A stretch of DNA of 64,000 nucleotides from Sphingomonas sp. 37zxx (GTDB lineage: Bacteria > Pseudomonadota > Alphaproteobacteria > Sphingomonadales > Sphingomonadaceae): assembly GCF_000786205.1 (NCBI RefSeq), contig NZ_JROH01000015.1, positions 1 through 64,000 of the forward strand, given 5' to 3'. A program made the position numbers and the translations under genes. Below are positions 53,101 through 62,185 of this stretch, piece by piece. Under the pieces are notes generated by a model. The model was not told the origin of the DNA. It saw only the letters and a list, made by a program, of their open reading frames with translations, and ran no database searches. The first letter of the stretch is position 1; every line of letters starts with the position of its first letter.

Positions 53101-54195
53101 ACTGCGGAAGGGTTTGCGGCAGTCAATCCAAACACAGGTACAGCACCCATCTTCCGTTCGCGCCGCGACATGGAATTGACCACCAGTATTTACTCACGCT
53201 TACCAGTTCTGATTAACCGTTCTGGTGAAACCCCCGTCCCTGCTTGGCCAGTGCGCTATTCACAAACCATCAACATGACGTCGGACAGCCACTTGTTCCG
53301 CACCCGCGCGGAACTGGAGGAACGCGAAGGCGCCTGGCCGACCGGCGGCAACCGATATGGCTCGGCAGCCGGGGAATGGGTGCCGCTGTACGAAGGCAAA
53401 ATGGTGCAGGCATTCGATCACCGCGCCGCCAGCGTCGTGGTGAACCCTGCCAACGTCAACCGCCCGGCCCAGCCGCTGCCCGCGACCGAAGAGCAACATG
53501 CCGATCCGGCTTGGGTGGCAGACCCGCAATTCTGGGTGCAACCGCCGCCGGGCCTCGGCAGTCATCCTTACGCGCTAGGCTTCAAGGACGTGACTGCGCC
53601 GACCAACATCCGGTCCATGATCGCAGCAGTGGTGCCCAGCGGTGCTGCGGGCAACACGCTGCCGCTAATCGAGTTGGGGGGCACGCACGACGCCCACGCT
53701 ATCGCGCTGATGGTGGCCAATCTGAACAGCCTGATTTTCGATTATGTCGCTCGGCAAAAGATTCAGGGTCAGCATCTCAACTGGTTCATCGTCGAACAGC
53801 TCCCGGTCGTCCCGCCCGCTGCTTATGACCGCCGCTTCGGCGACCGCACCGCCGGCGACATCGTCCGCGAAAGCGTGCTCGAACTCAGCTATACCGCGCA
53901 TGATCTTGCCCCGTTCGCCCGCGACCTTGGCCATGTCGATGCCGGCGGCGCGGTGCTGCCGCCCTTTGGTTGGGACGAGGAACGGCGGCTGCGGTTGCGC
54001 GCGCGGCTCGATGCGTTGTTCTTCATTCTCTATGGCATCACCGATCGCGACGATGTCCGCTACATCTTCTCGACCTTCCCGATCGTCGAGCGGGAGGAAA
54101 CCGCGCGCTGGGGCAGCTACCGCACCCGCGACCTAACCCTCGCCCACATCAACGCCCTCCTCGCCGGGCAACCAGACGCCCAGATCGACGCATAA
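50134..54195 (+). CDS. Single-chain restriction-modification enzyme (Eco57I/type IIG-like)
   Basis: The 1353-residue product has an N-terminal PD-(D/E)xK-like nuclease region (VPDGLLF, then GLAVVESKRWGRP near 120-130). A long helical part follows with FLLYAEDRGLLPVRDRRYDD and FARKNSGSYYTPDSLVGLIL. The N6-adenine methyltransferase core has motif I VLDPAMGSGHFLV near 510 and motif IV FDAVVGNPPWDRF near 800. A target-recognition region follows (KLFVERATQL, MIGLLVPSGIASD) and a C-terminal NSLIFDYVARQKIQG then LNWFIVEQLPV. This organisation is that of type IIG enzymes and related PglX-like proteins. No partner gene is seen. TTG at 50134 has GGGGGGAG about ten bases upstream; ATG at 50092 is the alternative. 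Positions ~52600-53270 are AT-richer than the flanks. Confidence 0.85.
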   Translation: MTDTTLFTAGSLFTSDYLTHGITDTAEYAAVDTTILATSLTALLDAFPAVTQPNEAQTEDDLIWPVLAALGWADMLRQQNLTVSGRDDVPDGLLFADAAAKAQANSGAQEWQRYGHGLAVVESKRWGRPLDRAGRRDEATAPSTQMLRYLRRIDDLTSGRLRWGILTNGARWRLYWAGARSVSEEFLEIDLARVLGRAGDDLFAGPDDREHWLRVFAIMFGRPGFLADAGGMTFHARALRQAAFYEERVAASLATLVFTEIFPAIARAIAGAAPTAPLQDVREASLVLLYRLLFLLYAEDRGLLPVRDRRYDDYALRPLREDIGRRMGQGDAFSTSASPIWNRIGDLSRMIDKGDASVGLPPYNGGLFSAEKTPLLDRIRIPDAVMALTIDALSFERTGMLRRYINYRDLSVQQLGSIYERLLEHELTLDHGTLSVRPNAFARKNSGSYYTPDSLVGLILDQTLEPLIAERRDAFAAALRALRPADSEDYRRRELDVADPAEAILALRVLDPAMGSGHFLVSLVDTLTDHVLDAMAEVAVAGAELDHRSPLAAEIVKTRNRILGNARAANWAIEEAQLDDRHIVRRMVLKRCIYGVDKNPMAVELAKVALWLHTFTVGAPLSFVDHHLRAGDSLFGLWVRDAIDRAEGWGGGQLLYAGPLREAQSAAAAMQIIERLTDAEIAEAHQSADTFYGVQQQVAPLDGFMALLHAFDWLDLKGRDDKAAVRAWLDGVFGNPIDIARGRAEPLLDRDRQHGERFGVILARARALVEDERFLNWQVAFPGVWTDWSSGDRQGGFDAVVGNPPWDRFEFEEVPWFAAREPSIALETSGARRKARIQRLRLDGDPLWDQYQQALNRLNAAAAIARSGGIYNRLNVGKLNIFKLFVERATQLCKPNGMIGLLVPSGIASDLSSAPFFRGVALGGHLKALFDFENRRSRYGKEPFFPDVDTRFKFTALICGKSRTFPDTTCAFFLQDVGEIADPQRAFGITAEGFAAVNPNTGTAPIFRSRRDMELTTSIYSRLPVLINRSGETPVPAWPVRYSQTINMTSDSHLFRTRAELEEREGAWPTGGNRYGSAAGEWVPLYEGKMVQAFDHRAASVVVNPANVNRPAQPLPATEEQHADPAWVADPQFWVQPPPGLGSHPYALGFKDVTAPTNIRSMIAAVVPSGAAGNTLPLIELGGTHDAHAIALMVANLNSLIFDYVARQKIQGQHLNWFIVEQLPVVPPAAYDRRFGDRTAGDIVRESVLELSYTAHDLAPFARDLGHVDAGGAVLPPFGWDEERRLRLRARLDALFFILYGITDRDDVRYIFSTFPIVEREETARWGSYRTRDLTLAHINALLAGQPDAQIDA

Positions 54196-54287
54196 CCGCC
54201 GCCACCCAACGCCGATGACTGGTCCACCTGAGCTGCGATGGCGAGCACATTTGGCACGGGGACTCAGAGCATGATGCCTTGATGCCG

Positions 54288-55013
54288 TCAGGCCGCCAGG
54301 CGGATGTCGGTTGCGTGGACCGGATAGGGTGCGATGGTCGTCTCATCGATCGTGCCGCCGCTCAACTGGCTGGCGAAACCGTGATTGACGTCGCGGTGAT
54401 GCGCCTCGTCAGCGCGGACCACCAGCACCACGTCGCGCAACGTGGCGTCGTCAGCCATCTGCCAATAATGTTTGGCGATCGCCGGGGCGGGCACGTTGAC
54501 CGAGCGGCCTTCGTCGATTTCCTGGAGGTACATGGTGTAGCTGATCACCGCCTCCTCCTCGAAATAGCCGACCACGCGGTGCGCGGTGCGCGCCGAGATC
54601 AGATACAGGATCGAGAAGCCGACCAGGAACACGCCCTGCACGCCCAGAATGACCATGCGTTCGAACCAGGTTGGCTTGGCGATCTCGATGAAGGTCATCA
54701 GATGCATCCGCTCATTTTCCGCCTCTTCCATCAGCGTGCGGATCCAGCCCTGATCGTCGCGCATCCAGCGAAGGCAGGTGAGATGGGTGAACATCGCGCC
54801 GACCATGCCCGGCACTGCCGCCACGGTTTCAAGGACGATGGCGCGGTGCCCATAACGCTTGGCAAAGAAGGTGTCGGCGGTGAGGCGAAGCAGCTTGGTA
54901 AAGCCAAGCGCGAAATGGTCCGAAAAGCCCGATGGGGCGTGATGGATCACCGGCTGCGCCTCGCGCTCGGCATCCAGTGCATGGGCGCTCGGCGTCAGGA
55001 TAGTGTTGGTCAT
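54288..55013 (-). CDS. Alternative oxidase
   Basis: The 241-residue product is a diiron ubiquinol oxidase of the AOX family. The ligands are visible: E62 in LETVAAVPG, E101 and H104 in NERMHL, the Glu in FEEEAVISY (~152), and E202 and H205 in ADEAHHRDVNH. It moves electrons from ubiquinol to oxygen without proton pumping, and is insensitive to NO and cyanide. AAGGACTC lies a few bases before the ATG. It is the second gene of a unit with a GNAT acetyltransferase. AOX is widespread in mitochondria but patchy in bacteria, being found in some alphaproteobacteria. Confidence 0.95.
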   Translation of the reverse strand: MTNTILTPSAHALDAEREAQPVIHHAPSGFSDHFALGFTKLLRLTADTFFAKRYGHRAIVLETVAAVPGMVGAMFTHLTCLRWMRDDQGWIRTLMEEAENERMHLMTFIEIAKPTWFERMVILGVQGVFLVGFSILYLISARTAHRVVGYFEEEAVISYTMYLQEIDEGRSVNVPAPAIAKHYWQMADDATLRDVVLVVRADEAHHRDVNHGFASQLSGGTIDETTIAPYPVHATDIRLAA

Positions 55014-55035
55014 GGTGAGTCCTTTCAGGACTGAA

Positions 55036-55569
55036 TCAGATGGCGGCGGCGGCCAGCGGCAGCTTGCGCTCGACCAGCACCAGCGTGGAATCACCGGGAT
55101 AGGGGCGCGCGGTGAAGCCCATTTCGCGCTCCAGCTCGATCGCGGCGTGGTTGGCATAGCTTTCGATCGACTGGAGCGTCTGAACGCCCCTCGCCTCTGC
55201 ATAGCGCGCGACATGCGCCAGCAACGCCCAGCTGATGCCGCGCTGTTTATAATCCGACCGAATGCTGATCGCGACTTCGCCCACCTGAAGCGCGGCATCG
55301 CACGCCAGCATCGCGGCGGCGATCACGGTGGTGCCGTCATCGCCAAAGGCAAGGAAGGTTTCGGATTGGTGGTGATCGACCCGGATCATCGCCGCCAGCC
55401 GGTCATGGCCGACCACCGCCAGGCCGGTGAGGAAGCGAAACCGCAAATCCTCGGGCGTGACATGGGTGAAGAACTCGGCGAGCGCCGGCTCGTCACGGTC
55501 GGTTACCGGGCGCACCAGAAAGCGGTGCCCGGTGCGGGTTTCCAGATCTGCGTTGCCGTGCGGGGTCAT
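55036..55569 (-). CDS. GNAT-family acetyltransferase
   Basis: The 177-residue GNAT domain has FLVRPVTDRDEPALAEFFTH, DLRFRFLTGL, and the acetyl-CoA binding motif A IRSDYKQRGISWALLAHVAR (R/Q-x-x-G-x-G/S type). This subtype, similar to the GNAT domain of the protein lysine acetyltransferase Pat, suggests regulation of metabolic enzymes by acetylation; the substrate is unknown. GGAGA is located seven bases before the ATG. It is 22 bases upstream of the alternative oxidase gene, so the two are one operon. Confidence 0.85.
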   Translation of the reverse strand: MTPHGNADLETRTGHRFLVRPVTDRDEPALAEFFTHVTPEDLRFRFLTGLAVVGHDRLAAMIRVDHHQSETFLAFGDDGTTVIAAAMLACDAALQVGEVAISIRSDYKQRGISWALLAHVARYAEARGVQTLQSIESYANHAAIELEREMGFTARPYPGDSTLVLVERKLPLAAAAI

Positions 55570-55665
55570 GCCATTCTCCGATACTTGCCGAAAATGTGCC
55601 GGCGTCCCCGGCCAGATGCGCCGCATTGCAGCAACGCCCTATGCGTAGATACCCGGATAGGGCAG

Positions 55666-56601
55666 TCAGGACTGGTCCTGCTGCATCCCCTCCATCGCCT
55701 TTTTCAACGCCGCCGATGAGCGTTGCAGCGCATCGTGTTCGCCCGTCGGCAGGTCGGGCATCACCACCCGTTCGATGCCACCCGCGCCGATCAGGCACGG
55801 CAAACTGATATACGTCCCGCCAAAGCCGGTATCGTCGGGCGGCATGATCGACACCGGCAGCACCGCGCGCTCATCGCGCACCAGCGCCTCGCAAATGCGG
55901 ACGATGGCGGTAGCGATGCCGAACGAGGTATATCCTTTGCCCGACACGATGCCATAAGCGGCATCGCGCACTTCGGCGGCAATCGCGGCGCGATCGAGCG
56001 GCGGCGCGGCGGCGGCGAAGCGATCGAGCGGCAGGCCGCCAATGCGAACGGTGGAAAAAGCGGTAACTTCGCTGTCGCCATGTTCACCAAGGACAAATCC
56101 CTCGACCGCCGAGGGGGCAACGCCGAGCTTTTCGGCCAGCGTCTGCCGCAGCCGCGCCGAATCGAGCAGGGTGCCGGTGCCGATCACCCGCCCAGCAGGC
56201 AGGCCCGACGCACGCAGGGCCACCTGCGCCATCAGGTCGACCGGATTGGCGGCGATCAGCAGGATGCCGTCGAAGCCGTTGGTCATCAGCGATTCGACGC
56301 ATTGTTCGATGATCGCGGCACTGCGCGCGGCAACCGACAGGCGGCTTTCATTGCCGTGGGTCGCCGCGCCTGCGGTGAGCACCGCGATCCCTGCGCTGGC
56401 AGCATCGGCATAATCGCCCGCCCAGATCCGCGCCGGGCGGGCCAGCGCATCGGCATCGGCGAGGTCAGCGGCCTCTGCCTCCGCCAGTTTGTGGTTGGAA
56501 TCGATCAGCACGATTTCGCGCACCAGCGCGCGCAGCATCAGGGCATAGGCAGCAGTGGCACCGACATGGCCGGCACCGATGATGACGATTCGCGTGGTCA
56601 C
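55666..56601 (-). CDS. L-lactate/malate dehydrogenase family protein
   Basis: The 311-residue NAD-dependent dehydrogenase has the Rossmann motif IVIIGAGHVGATAAYAL, LIAANPVDLMAQVAL, the catalytic GEHGDSEV with His174, and GIATAIVRICEALVRDE. The sequence is closest to L-lactate dehydrogenase (LDH); malate dehydrogenase is the alternative. The start is GTG at 56601 with AAGGAA seven bases upstream. It lies just upstream, on the same strand, of the GNAT/AOX pair, so pyruvate/lactate redox balance and the alternative oxidase may be linked, but this is inference. Confidence 0.88.
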   Translation of the reverse strand: MTTRIVIIGAGHVGATAAYALMLRALVREIVLIDSNHKLAEAEAADLADADALARPARIWAGDYADAASAGIAVLTAGAATHGNESRLSVAARSAAIIEQCVESLMTNGFDGILLIAANPVDLMAQVALRASGLPAGRVIGTGTLLDSARLRQTLAEKLGVAPSAVEGFVLGEHGDSEVTAFSTVRIGGLPLDRFAAAAPPLDRAAIAAEVRDAAYGIVSGKGYTSFGIATAIVRICEALVRDERAVLPVSIMPPDDTGFGGTYISLPCLIGAGGIERVVMPDLPTGEHDALQRSSAALKKAMEGMQQDQS

Positions 56602-56719
56602 GGCAGGTTCCTTCGGTAGTGGCAGCGGATCGGGCGCGGGCGGAGCGCAATCGCCCTGCACTGCGTAGAGCGGATGGACGAAGCGTTGGTTGCACGACGT
56701 TGCCGGAGCGCGACGAATC

Positions 56720-57256
56720 CTATCGCTCGACCGTCGCCGTCCCGCCGGTGGCAGGCACCAGCTTCAGCCAATCGCGCGGCGGCAAACCTTGCTGCGTCCC
56801 CAGCAACGCCGCGATCGGCCCGCCATGACTGACCACCAACACCCGCCCGGCAGGCAAGGCGGCGCAAGCGGCGGCGGCGCGGGTGGCAAGCTCGGTGGTG
56901 GTTTCGCCGTCGCCGGGGCGGAAGCTGTCGGGGGCGTCGATCATGCCGTCCATCGCATTGCCAGTGGCGCGATAGATCGCCTGCCAGCTTCGCCCCTCCC
57001 ACGCCCCGAAATCGCGCTCGCGCCATCGGGGGTCGCAGGTGACGGGCAAGCCGGTTTCGCGGGCGATCGCCAGCGCCAGTGTCGCGGCGCGGCGAAGCCC
57101 CGAATGGACGATGTAGGTGGGTGCCCAGGCCGCAAGCTGGGGTGCCAGGCTGCGAACCTGCATCAGCCCCGCGCGGCTAAGCCCGATGTCGCTGATGCCA
57201 TAACAGCGCCCCGCCCAGGCGCGTGCAACGGCAGGGTGACGCACCAGCAGGATCAT
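56720..57256 (-). CDS. cobC: Histidine phosphatase, alpha-ribazole phosphatase-like
   Basis: The 178-residue phosphoglycerate-mutase-like phosphatase has the catalytic LLVRHPAVA, an RHG-type motif with Pro in place of Gly, then GLRRAATLALAIA, RWRERDFGAWEGRSW and VSHGGPIAALL with the second His. As the last gene of the B12 salvage operon, overlapping cobS by four bases, it is likely the alpha-ribazole-5'-phosphate phosphatase (CobC) or the related step of the lower loop. The phosphatase class is certain; the substrate is by context. Confidence 0.82.
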   Translation of the reverse strand: MILLVRHPAVARAWAGRCYGISDIGLSRAGLMQVRSLAPQLAAWAPTYIVHSGLRRAATLALAIARETGLPVTCDPRWRERDFGAWEGRSWQAIYRATGNAMDGMIDAPDSFRPGDGETTTELATRAAAACAALPAGRVLVVSHGGPIAALLGTQQGLPPRDWLKLVPATGGTATVER

Positions 57257-58041
57257 CGCGCGGTGGCCGCGAGCAGCGCGATCAATTGCCCGGCATAGGC
57301 CGCAAAGCCCAGGCAATCGCCCGTGCTGCCACCGATCCGCCGCAACAGCAGCCGGCGGAACCACCACAGGAACGCACCCGCCGCAACCAAAGCGAACAGC
57401 AAGCCGGCGGGATCATTCATCGCGAACATGCCCAGTGCAGGCAGGGCGACGAACCCGGCGAAGGCCAGCCGCCGCGCATCGGTGAGCGCGCCGATGTCCT
57501 TGGCCAGGCCGGTACCCGTCGGCACTGGCGCGATCGCCGCCATCGTCGCCACCACCAGCAGCCGCCCGAACGTTGCCGCCGCGACGATCGCCCCGAACGC
57601 CTCGAACGGCGGCAATGCCAGCACCAGCGCAATCATCGCGCATGCGCGCAGGGCAATCGCCAGCAGCAGAGCGACCGCGCCATAGCTGCCGATGCGGCTG
57701 TCCTTCATGATCCGCCGCACATCCTCCGACGTCAGCCCGCCGCCGAATGCGTCGCAGAAATCGGCGACCGCATCCTCGTGAAACGCGCCGGTCAGCAGTG
57801 CCTCGACGATCAGCGCCAGCACCACCGCCACCGGCACCGGCCACACCGCGCTGGCCGAAACCGCCACCGCCGCCGTAACGCAGCCGACCAACGTGCCGAC
57901 CGCAGGAAACCAGCCGACCGCGCGCGCAAGCCCGTCGACCACCTGCTCGCGCGACAGACGCGCGGTCATCGGCACCGGGATTCGCGTCAGGAACTGCACC
58001 GCCAGCAGCGGCGGCGCCCAGCCGGGGGCCTCAGTCGGCAC
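57253..58041 (-). CDS. cobS: Adenosylcobinamide-GDP ribazoletransferase
   Basis: The 262-residue polytopic inner-membrane protein has LLAVQFLTRIPVP at the start, AFHEDAVADFCDAFGGG, the Asp-rich metal-binding motif of CobS, MKDSRIGSYGAVALLL and several further hydrophobic helices. It joins alpha-ribazole (phosphate) to adenosylcobinamide-GDP. The GTG at 58041 overlaps the cobT end by 11 bases; the end overlaps cobC. Confidence 0.93.
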   Translation of the reverse strand: MPTEAPGWAPPLLAVQFLTRIPVPMTARLSREQVVDGLARAVGWFPAVGTLVGCVTAAVAVSASAVWPVPVAVVLALIVEALLTGAFHEDAVADFCDAFGGGLTSEDVRRIMKDSRIGSYGAVALLLAIALRACAMIALVLALPPFEAFGAIVAAATFGRLLVVATMAAIAPVPTGTGLAKDIGALTDARRLAFAGFVALPALGMFAMNDPAGLLFALVAAGAFLWWFRRLLLRRIGGSTGDCLGFAAYAGQLIALLAATAR

Positions 58042-59044
58042 GCCCCACCCCCAGATCGGCGAGCGATGCGACATCGCACAGGATCGCCGCCGCACTGTCG
58101 AGCAGCGGCAACGCCACCAATGCACCGGTGCCCTCGCCCAGCCGCATCTCCCAATCGAGTAGTGGTTCAAGTTTCAAATGTGCGAGCGCCGCGCCGTGGC
58201 CCGGCTCGGCCGAGCGATGCGCGGCAATCATCGCACGCGCGGTGCCCGGAGCCAGCCGCTCGGCGATCAGCGCGGCGGCGGTGGCGACATAGCCGTCGAG
58301 CAACAGCGTCGCGCCCGCCGCTGCACCGGCCGCGAAATAGCCCGCCATCGCCGCGATTTCGAACCCGGCGAGCGAGGCGATGGCGGCGCGCGGATCGGCC
58401 TCGCTGCGGGCACGCGCGACGGCTTCGCGCACGACGCGCTGCTTGATCGCCTGCACCTCGGCATCGGCCCCTGCCCCCGGCCCAACCGCCGTTTCGGTCG
58501 CGACATCCGCCAGCAACGCGGTGAGGCAGGCGGCAGGCGTGGTGTTGCCAATGCCCATTTCACCCGCGATCAACACAGCCACCCCGGCCTGCACCGCGCG
58601 TTCGGCCTCCTCGGCTCCCACGTCCCAGGCCGCGTCGAACTGTTCGAGCGTCAGCGCGGGGCCGGTCGCCAGATCGGCACTGCCCTTGCCCAGCGACGCA
58701 TCGCGGAAATGATCGGGCATCGCCCCGCCCGGCGGGGAGGCCACCCCCATATCAACCAGCCGCAAGTCGCAACCATGCGCCGCCGCCAGCGCGTTGCTCG
58801 CCGCGCGGCCCATCGCGATCGTCGCCACCATCAGCCCGGTGACGTCGCTGGGCCAGGCCGACACCCCTTGCGCGACGACGCCATGATCGGCGGCGAACAG
58901 CACGATCCTGCGCGGGCGGGTGACCGGATCGAGCCGCCGCTGGATGCAGGCCAGCCGCACCGCCAGCGCTTCAAGCTTTCCCAGGCTCCGGCGCGGTTTG
59001 GCAAGCGCGTCGAGATGGTCCCAGGCGGCGGCTTCGTCGATCAT
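58031..59044 (-). CDS. cobT: Nicotinate-nucleotide-dimethylbenzimidazole phosphoribosyltransferase
   Basis: The 337-residue product makes alpha-ribazole phosphate from dimethylbenzimidazole and nicotinate mononucleotide. Motifs include [35 protein letters not shown], and the C-terminal [20 protein letters not shown] then LGEGTGA, with the catalytic Glu. Normal length. It overlaps cobQ (ATGA at 59041-59044) and cobS. Confidence 0.96.
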   Translation of the reverse strand: MIDEAAAWDHLDALAKPRRSLGKLEALAVRLACIQRRLDPVTRPRRIVLFAADHGVVAQGVSAWPSDVTGLMVATIAMGRAASNALAAAHGCDLRLVDMGVASPPGGAMPDHFRDASLGKGSADLATGPALTLEQFDAAWDVGAEEAERAVQAGVAVLIAGEMGIGNTTPAACLTALLADVATETAVGPGAGADAEVQAIKQRVVREAVARARSEADPRAAIASLAGFEIAAMAGYFAAGAAAGATLLLDGYVATAAALIAERLAPGTARAMIAAHRSAEPGHGAALAHLKLEPLLDWEMRLGEGTGALVALPLLDSAAAILCDVASLADLGVGRAD

Positions 59045-60510
59045 GCGGCAGTCCTTGCGATAGTGAGCAGACGGTCGGCATCGACCACGCGGTCGAGCGC
59101 GGCGGCGAGCGAATCGAGCGCGGCATCGACCCGCGCGGTTTCGTGGATTCCGTTCGATGCAACACCCAGCCGCGCGAGCAACGCGGCGCGCTGTGCGGGA
59201 TGGTCGAACAGGCGGTGGACATAGCAGCCGGCGATCTTGCCGAGCACCGCCCCATCCTCGCCGCCATCGGCGAAGCGCAGCATCGGCGGCGTCCCCGGTT
59301 CGGGGCTGGTGCGCCCGGCATGGATTTCATAGCCCGTAAAGGCGGCAGCATCGGCGATGCTGATGCCGGTCACGTCCTCCAGCCTTTTGTCGCCGGTCAG
59401 CACGGTATCGACCGGCAACAGCCCCAACCCCGCGACCTTGCCCGGCATCCCCTCGACCCCATCGGGATCGGCGATCGTCGCCCCCAGCATCTGATAGCCG
59501 CCGCAAATCCCCAGCACCTGCCCGCCCCGGCGAACATGACCGGCCAGGTCGATGTCCCATCCTTGCGCGCGCAAAAAGCCCAGATCGGCGATCGTCGCCT
59601 TGGTCCCCGGCAGGATCACCAGCGCGGCGTCGGCGGGAAGCGGCGATCCGGGCGGCACCATCACCAGCCGCACGGCGGGTTCGGCGGCGAGTGAGTCGAA
59701 ATCGTCGAAATTGGCGATGCGCGACAGCATCGGCACCGCGATCACCACCGCGCCCTCCCCCGACGCGGCCGAATCGAGAACCACCGCATCCTCGGCGGGG
59801 AGCGAGCGCGCCGCGGTGAGCCAGGGGATGACGCCAAGGCTGGGCCAGCCGGTACGCCGTTCGATCTCGCGCAGGCCCTCGTCGAACAGCGCCACGTCGC
59901 CGCGAAACTTGTTGATCAGGAACCCCCGGATCGTCGCGCCATCCTCGGCATCGAGCACCGCATGGGTGCCGACCAGTGAGGCGATCACCCCGCCGCGATC
60001 AATGTCGCCCACCAGCATCACCGGCACGCGCGCTGGGCGGGCGAAGCCCATATTGGCGATGTCGCCGGCGCGCAAATTGGTCTCGGCAGGGCTGCCCGCA
60101 CCCTCGACGATCACCAGGTCGCATTCGGCCGACAAGCGCGCATAGGATTCGAGCACCGCGCCCAGCAGTGAAACCTTCGCCGCCTGATAATCGCGCGCGG
60201 CAAACTGGCCGCGCACCTGGCCATGCACGATCACCTGCGCACCGACATCGGATTGCGGCTTGATCAGCACCGGGTTCATGTCGATCGTCGGCGGGGTGCG
60301 GCAGGCGAGTGCTTGCAACGCCTGCGCCCGCCCGATCTCGCCGCGCCGGCCATTGGCGTCCGGCTGCGTGACGGCGGCGTTGTTCGACATGTTCTGCGGC
60401 TTGAACGGGCGCACGGTGAGTCCGCGATTGGCGAACAGCCGGCATAGCCCCGCGACCAGCACCGATTTGCCGACGTCGGAGCCGGTGCCCTGCAACATCA
60501 CCGCAGCCAT
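59041..60510 (-). CDS. cobQ: Cobyric acid synthase
   Basis: The 489-residue glutamine-dependent amidase converts adenosylcobyrinic diamide to adenosylcobyric acid. The P-loop-like start [34 protein letters not shown], and the class I glutamine amidotransferase domain with [10 protein letters not shown] (catalytic Cys) and a late His (CYVHRLFDH) are all present. ATG at 60510. It overlaps cobD by 13 bases. Confidence 0.97.
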   Translation of the reverse strand: MAAVMLQGTGSDVGKSVLVAGLCRLFANRGLTVRPFKPQNMSNNAAVTQPDANGRRGEIGRAQALQALACRTPPTIDMNPVLIKPQSDVGAQVIVHGQVRGQFAARDYQAAKVSLLGAVLESYARLSAECDLVIVEGAGSPAETNLRAGDIANMGFARPARVPVMLVGDIDRGGVIASLVGTHAVLDAEDGATIRGFLINKFRGDVALFDEGLREIERRTGWPSLGVIPWLTAARSLPAEDAVVLDSAASGEGAVVIAVPMLSRIANFDDFDSLAAEPAVRLVMVPPGSPLPADAALVILPGTKATIADLGFLRAQGWDIDLAGHVRRGGQVLGICGGYQMLGATIADPDGVEGMPGKVAGLGLLPVDTVLTGDKRLEDVTGISIADAAAFTGYEIHAGRTSPEPGTPPMLRFADGGEDGAVLGKIAGCYVHRLFDHPAQRAALLARLGVASNGIHETARVDAALDSLAAALDRVVDADRLLTIARTAA

Positions 60511-61412
60511 GCGAGCACTCCCACGATTCCCCACAGCAACAGGCAGGCGCGCAGATACATCGCCAGCGCGCGACGCAGATCGCGGGCGTCGGGCGCACGG
60601 CCCTGCCCAAGCCACGCCCGCGCCGCCGCTTCGCCGTCATAGCTGACCGGGCCGCCGAGCCGGACGCCCAGCGCCCCCGCCATCGCCGCTTCGGGCCAGC
60701 CGCCATTGGGCGAAGCATGCGCGGGTGCGTCGTGCAGCATCGTCCGCCAGCCGCCGCCCCCGACCAGGCAGAGCATCACCCCAGACAGCCGCGCCGGCAG
60801 CCAGTTCACCACGTCATCGGCACGCGCGCAGGCCCAGCCGAACGCGGCATAGCGCGAGTCGCGATGGCCGACCATGCTGTCGGCGGTGTTGATCGCCTTG
60901 CAGATCGCCAGCCCCGGCAATCCGGCAACCGCGAACCAGAAAGCGGGGGCGACGATGCCATCGCAGAAGCTTTCGGCCAGGCTCTCGATCGCGCCGGTGG
61001 CGATCCCCGCTTCGTCAAGCGACGCAGTGTCGCGCCCGACGATCATCGCCAGCGCCCCCCGCGCGCCCGCAATATCGCCAGCCGCCAGCGGCTTCAGCAC
61101 CGCCGCGACATGATCGTACAGGCTTCGCTGCGCGAGGCCGGTGGTCGCCAGCAGCACGATAACTGCCGCGCCTGCGACCTCCTCGATCGCCCAGCCTGCA
61201 CCGCCCGCCACCAGCGCCAACACCGCGAGCAACGCACACCCCGAAACCCGCCGCGCACCCCAGCCGCCACGGTTCATCCGCACCTCGATCGCCGCGATCA
61301 GCGCGCCGATCCAGGTCACCGGATGGCCGATCCGCCGATACACCGCCGCCGGATAGCCCAGCGCCGCCTCGACGATCAGCGCCGCGAGCAATTGTTCCTC
61401 GCGGCCAAGCAT
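60498..61412 (-). CDS. cobD: Adenosylcobinamide-phosphate synthase
   Basis: The 304-residue integral membrane protein (CobD/CbiB) attaches the aminopropanol arm to adenosylcobyric acid. Family motifs: [21 protein letters not shown] segment ([19 protein letters not shown]), [14 protein letters not shown] and [19 protein letters not shown]. The ATG at 61412 overlaps the btuD stop by one base (TGATG). Confidence 0.96.
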   Translation of the reverse strand: MLGREEQLLAALIVEAALGYPAAVYRRIGHPVTWIGALIAAIEVRMNRGGWGARRVSGCALLAVLALVAGGAGWAIEEVAGAAVIVLLATTGLAQRSLYDHVAAVLKPLAAGDIAGARGALAMIVGRDTASLDEAGIATGAIESLAESFCDGIVAPAFWFAVAGLPGLAICKAINTADSMVGHRDSRYAAFGWACARADDVVNWLPARLSGVMLCLVGGGGWRTMLHDAPAHASPNGGWPEAAMAGALGVRLGGPVSYDGEAAARAWLGQGRAPDARDLRRALAMYLRACLLLWGIVGVLAWLR

Positions 61413-62185
61413 CACGTCCGCCGCACCGGGATCACATAGCGTTGCCCCTCGGGCGTGTGCCCGACATGCGCCTCGACGCCGTAAGTCTGCGCGATCAGCG
61501 CCGGCGTCAGCACGGCTTCGGGTGCCCCCGCCGCGACGATCCGCCCGCCGCGCATCAGCACGACATCATCGGCCACGCGCGCCGCCTGGTTCAAGTCGTG
61601 GAGCACCACCACCACTCCCGCACCTTCCGCCGCCACCGCCCGCAGCCGGTCGAGCACGTCGAGCTGGTGCGCGGGGTCGAGGCTGGCGAGCGGTTCATCG
61701 GCAAGCAGCCATTCGGGCTCGCCCGCCAGCACCCGCGCCAGCAAAACCCGCCCACGCTCGCCCCCCGACAATGTCTCGACCCGGCGATCGGCGAAGCGCG
61801 TCACGTCGGTCGCCGCCATCGCGCGCGCCACCGCCGCGCGATCCTGCTCGCTTTCGCCCCAGCGTCCGCGCCGGGGATAGCGGCCCAGCGCTACCAAGGT
61901 CGCGACATCGACATCCCAATGGACATCGGCGGTCTGCGGCAGCAGCCCGATCCGCCGCGCGCGATCGCGCGGGTCGATCGCCGCCAGCGCCTGCCCGTCG
62001 AGCGTGATCGTGCCGCTGTCGGGTGCGCGCAGGCTGGCGAGGCAGGCGAGCAGGCTGCTCTTGCCCGCGCCATTCGGCCCCAGCACCGCCGCCACCCGCC
62101 CGCGCGCGAAGCTGGCGTCAATCCCGCCAAGCACCGCCGCGCCGCCCAGCGACAGCCGCAGCTCGCGAACCAGCAACCCGGTCAT
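61412..62185 (-). CDS. btuD: Cobalamin/cobinamide ABC transporter ATPase
   Basis: The 257-residue ATPase has Walker A VLGPNGAGKSSLL, the FecE/BtuD-type IGLLPQTADVHWDVDV, signature LSGGERGRVLLARVL and Walker B LLADEPLASLDPAHQ. It powers the FecCD-type permease downstream of the start codon overlap (ATGA at 62182-62185). It lies inside the B12 operon, so the substrate is corrinoid rather than siderophore. Confidence 0.92.
   Translation of the reverse strand: MTGLLVRELRLSLGGAAVLGGIDASFARGRVAAVLGPNGAGKSSLLACLASLRAPDSGTITLDGQALAAIDPRDRARRIGLLPQTADVHWDVDVATLVALGRYPRRGRWGESEQDRAAVARAMAATDVTRFADRRVETLSGGERGRVLLARVLAGEPEWLLADEPLASLDPAHQLDVLDRLRAVAAEGAGVVVVLHDLNQAARVADDVVLMRGGRIVAAGAPEAVLTPALIAQTYGVEAHVGHTPEGQRYVIPVRRT

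Noticed and set aside
46783..54250. A genomic island integrated at tRNA-Pro
   Set aside because: No integrase and no repeated tRNA 3' end were found downstream; the accessory nature of the genes alone is not enough.
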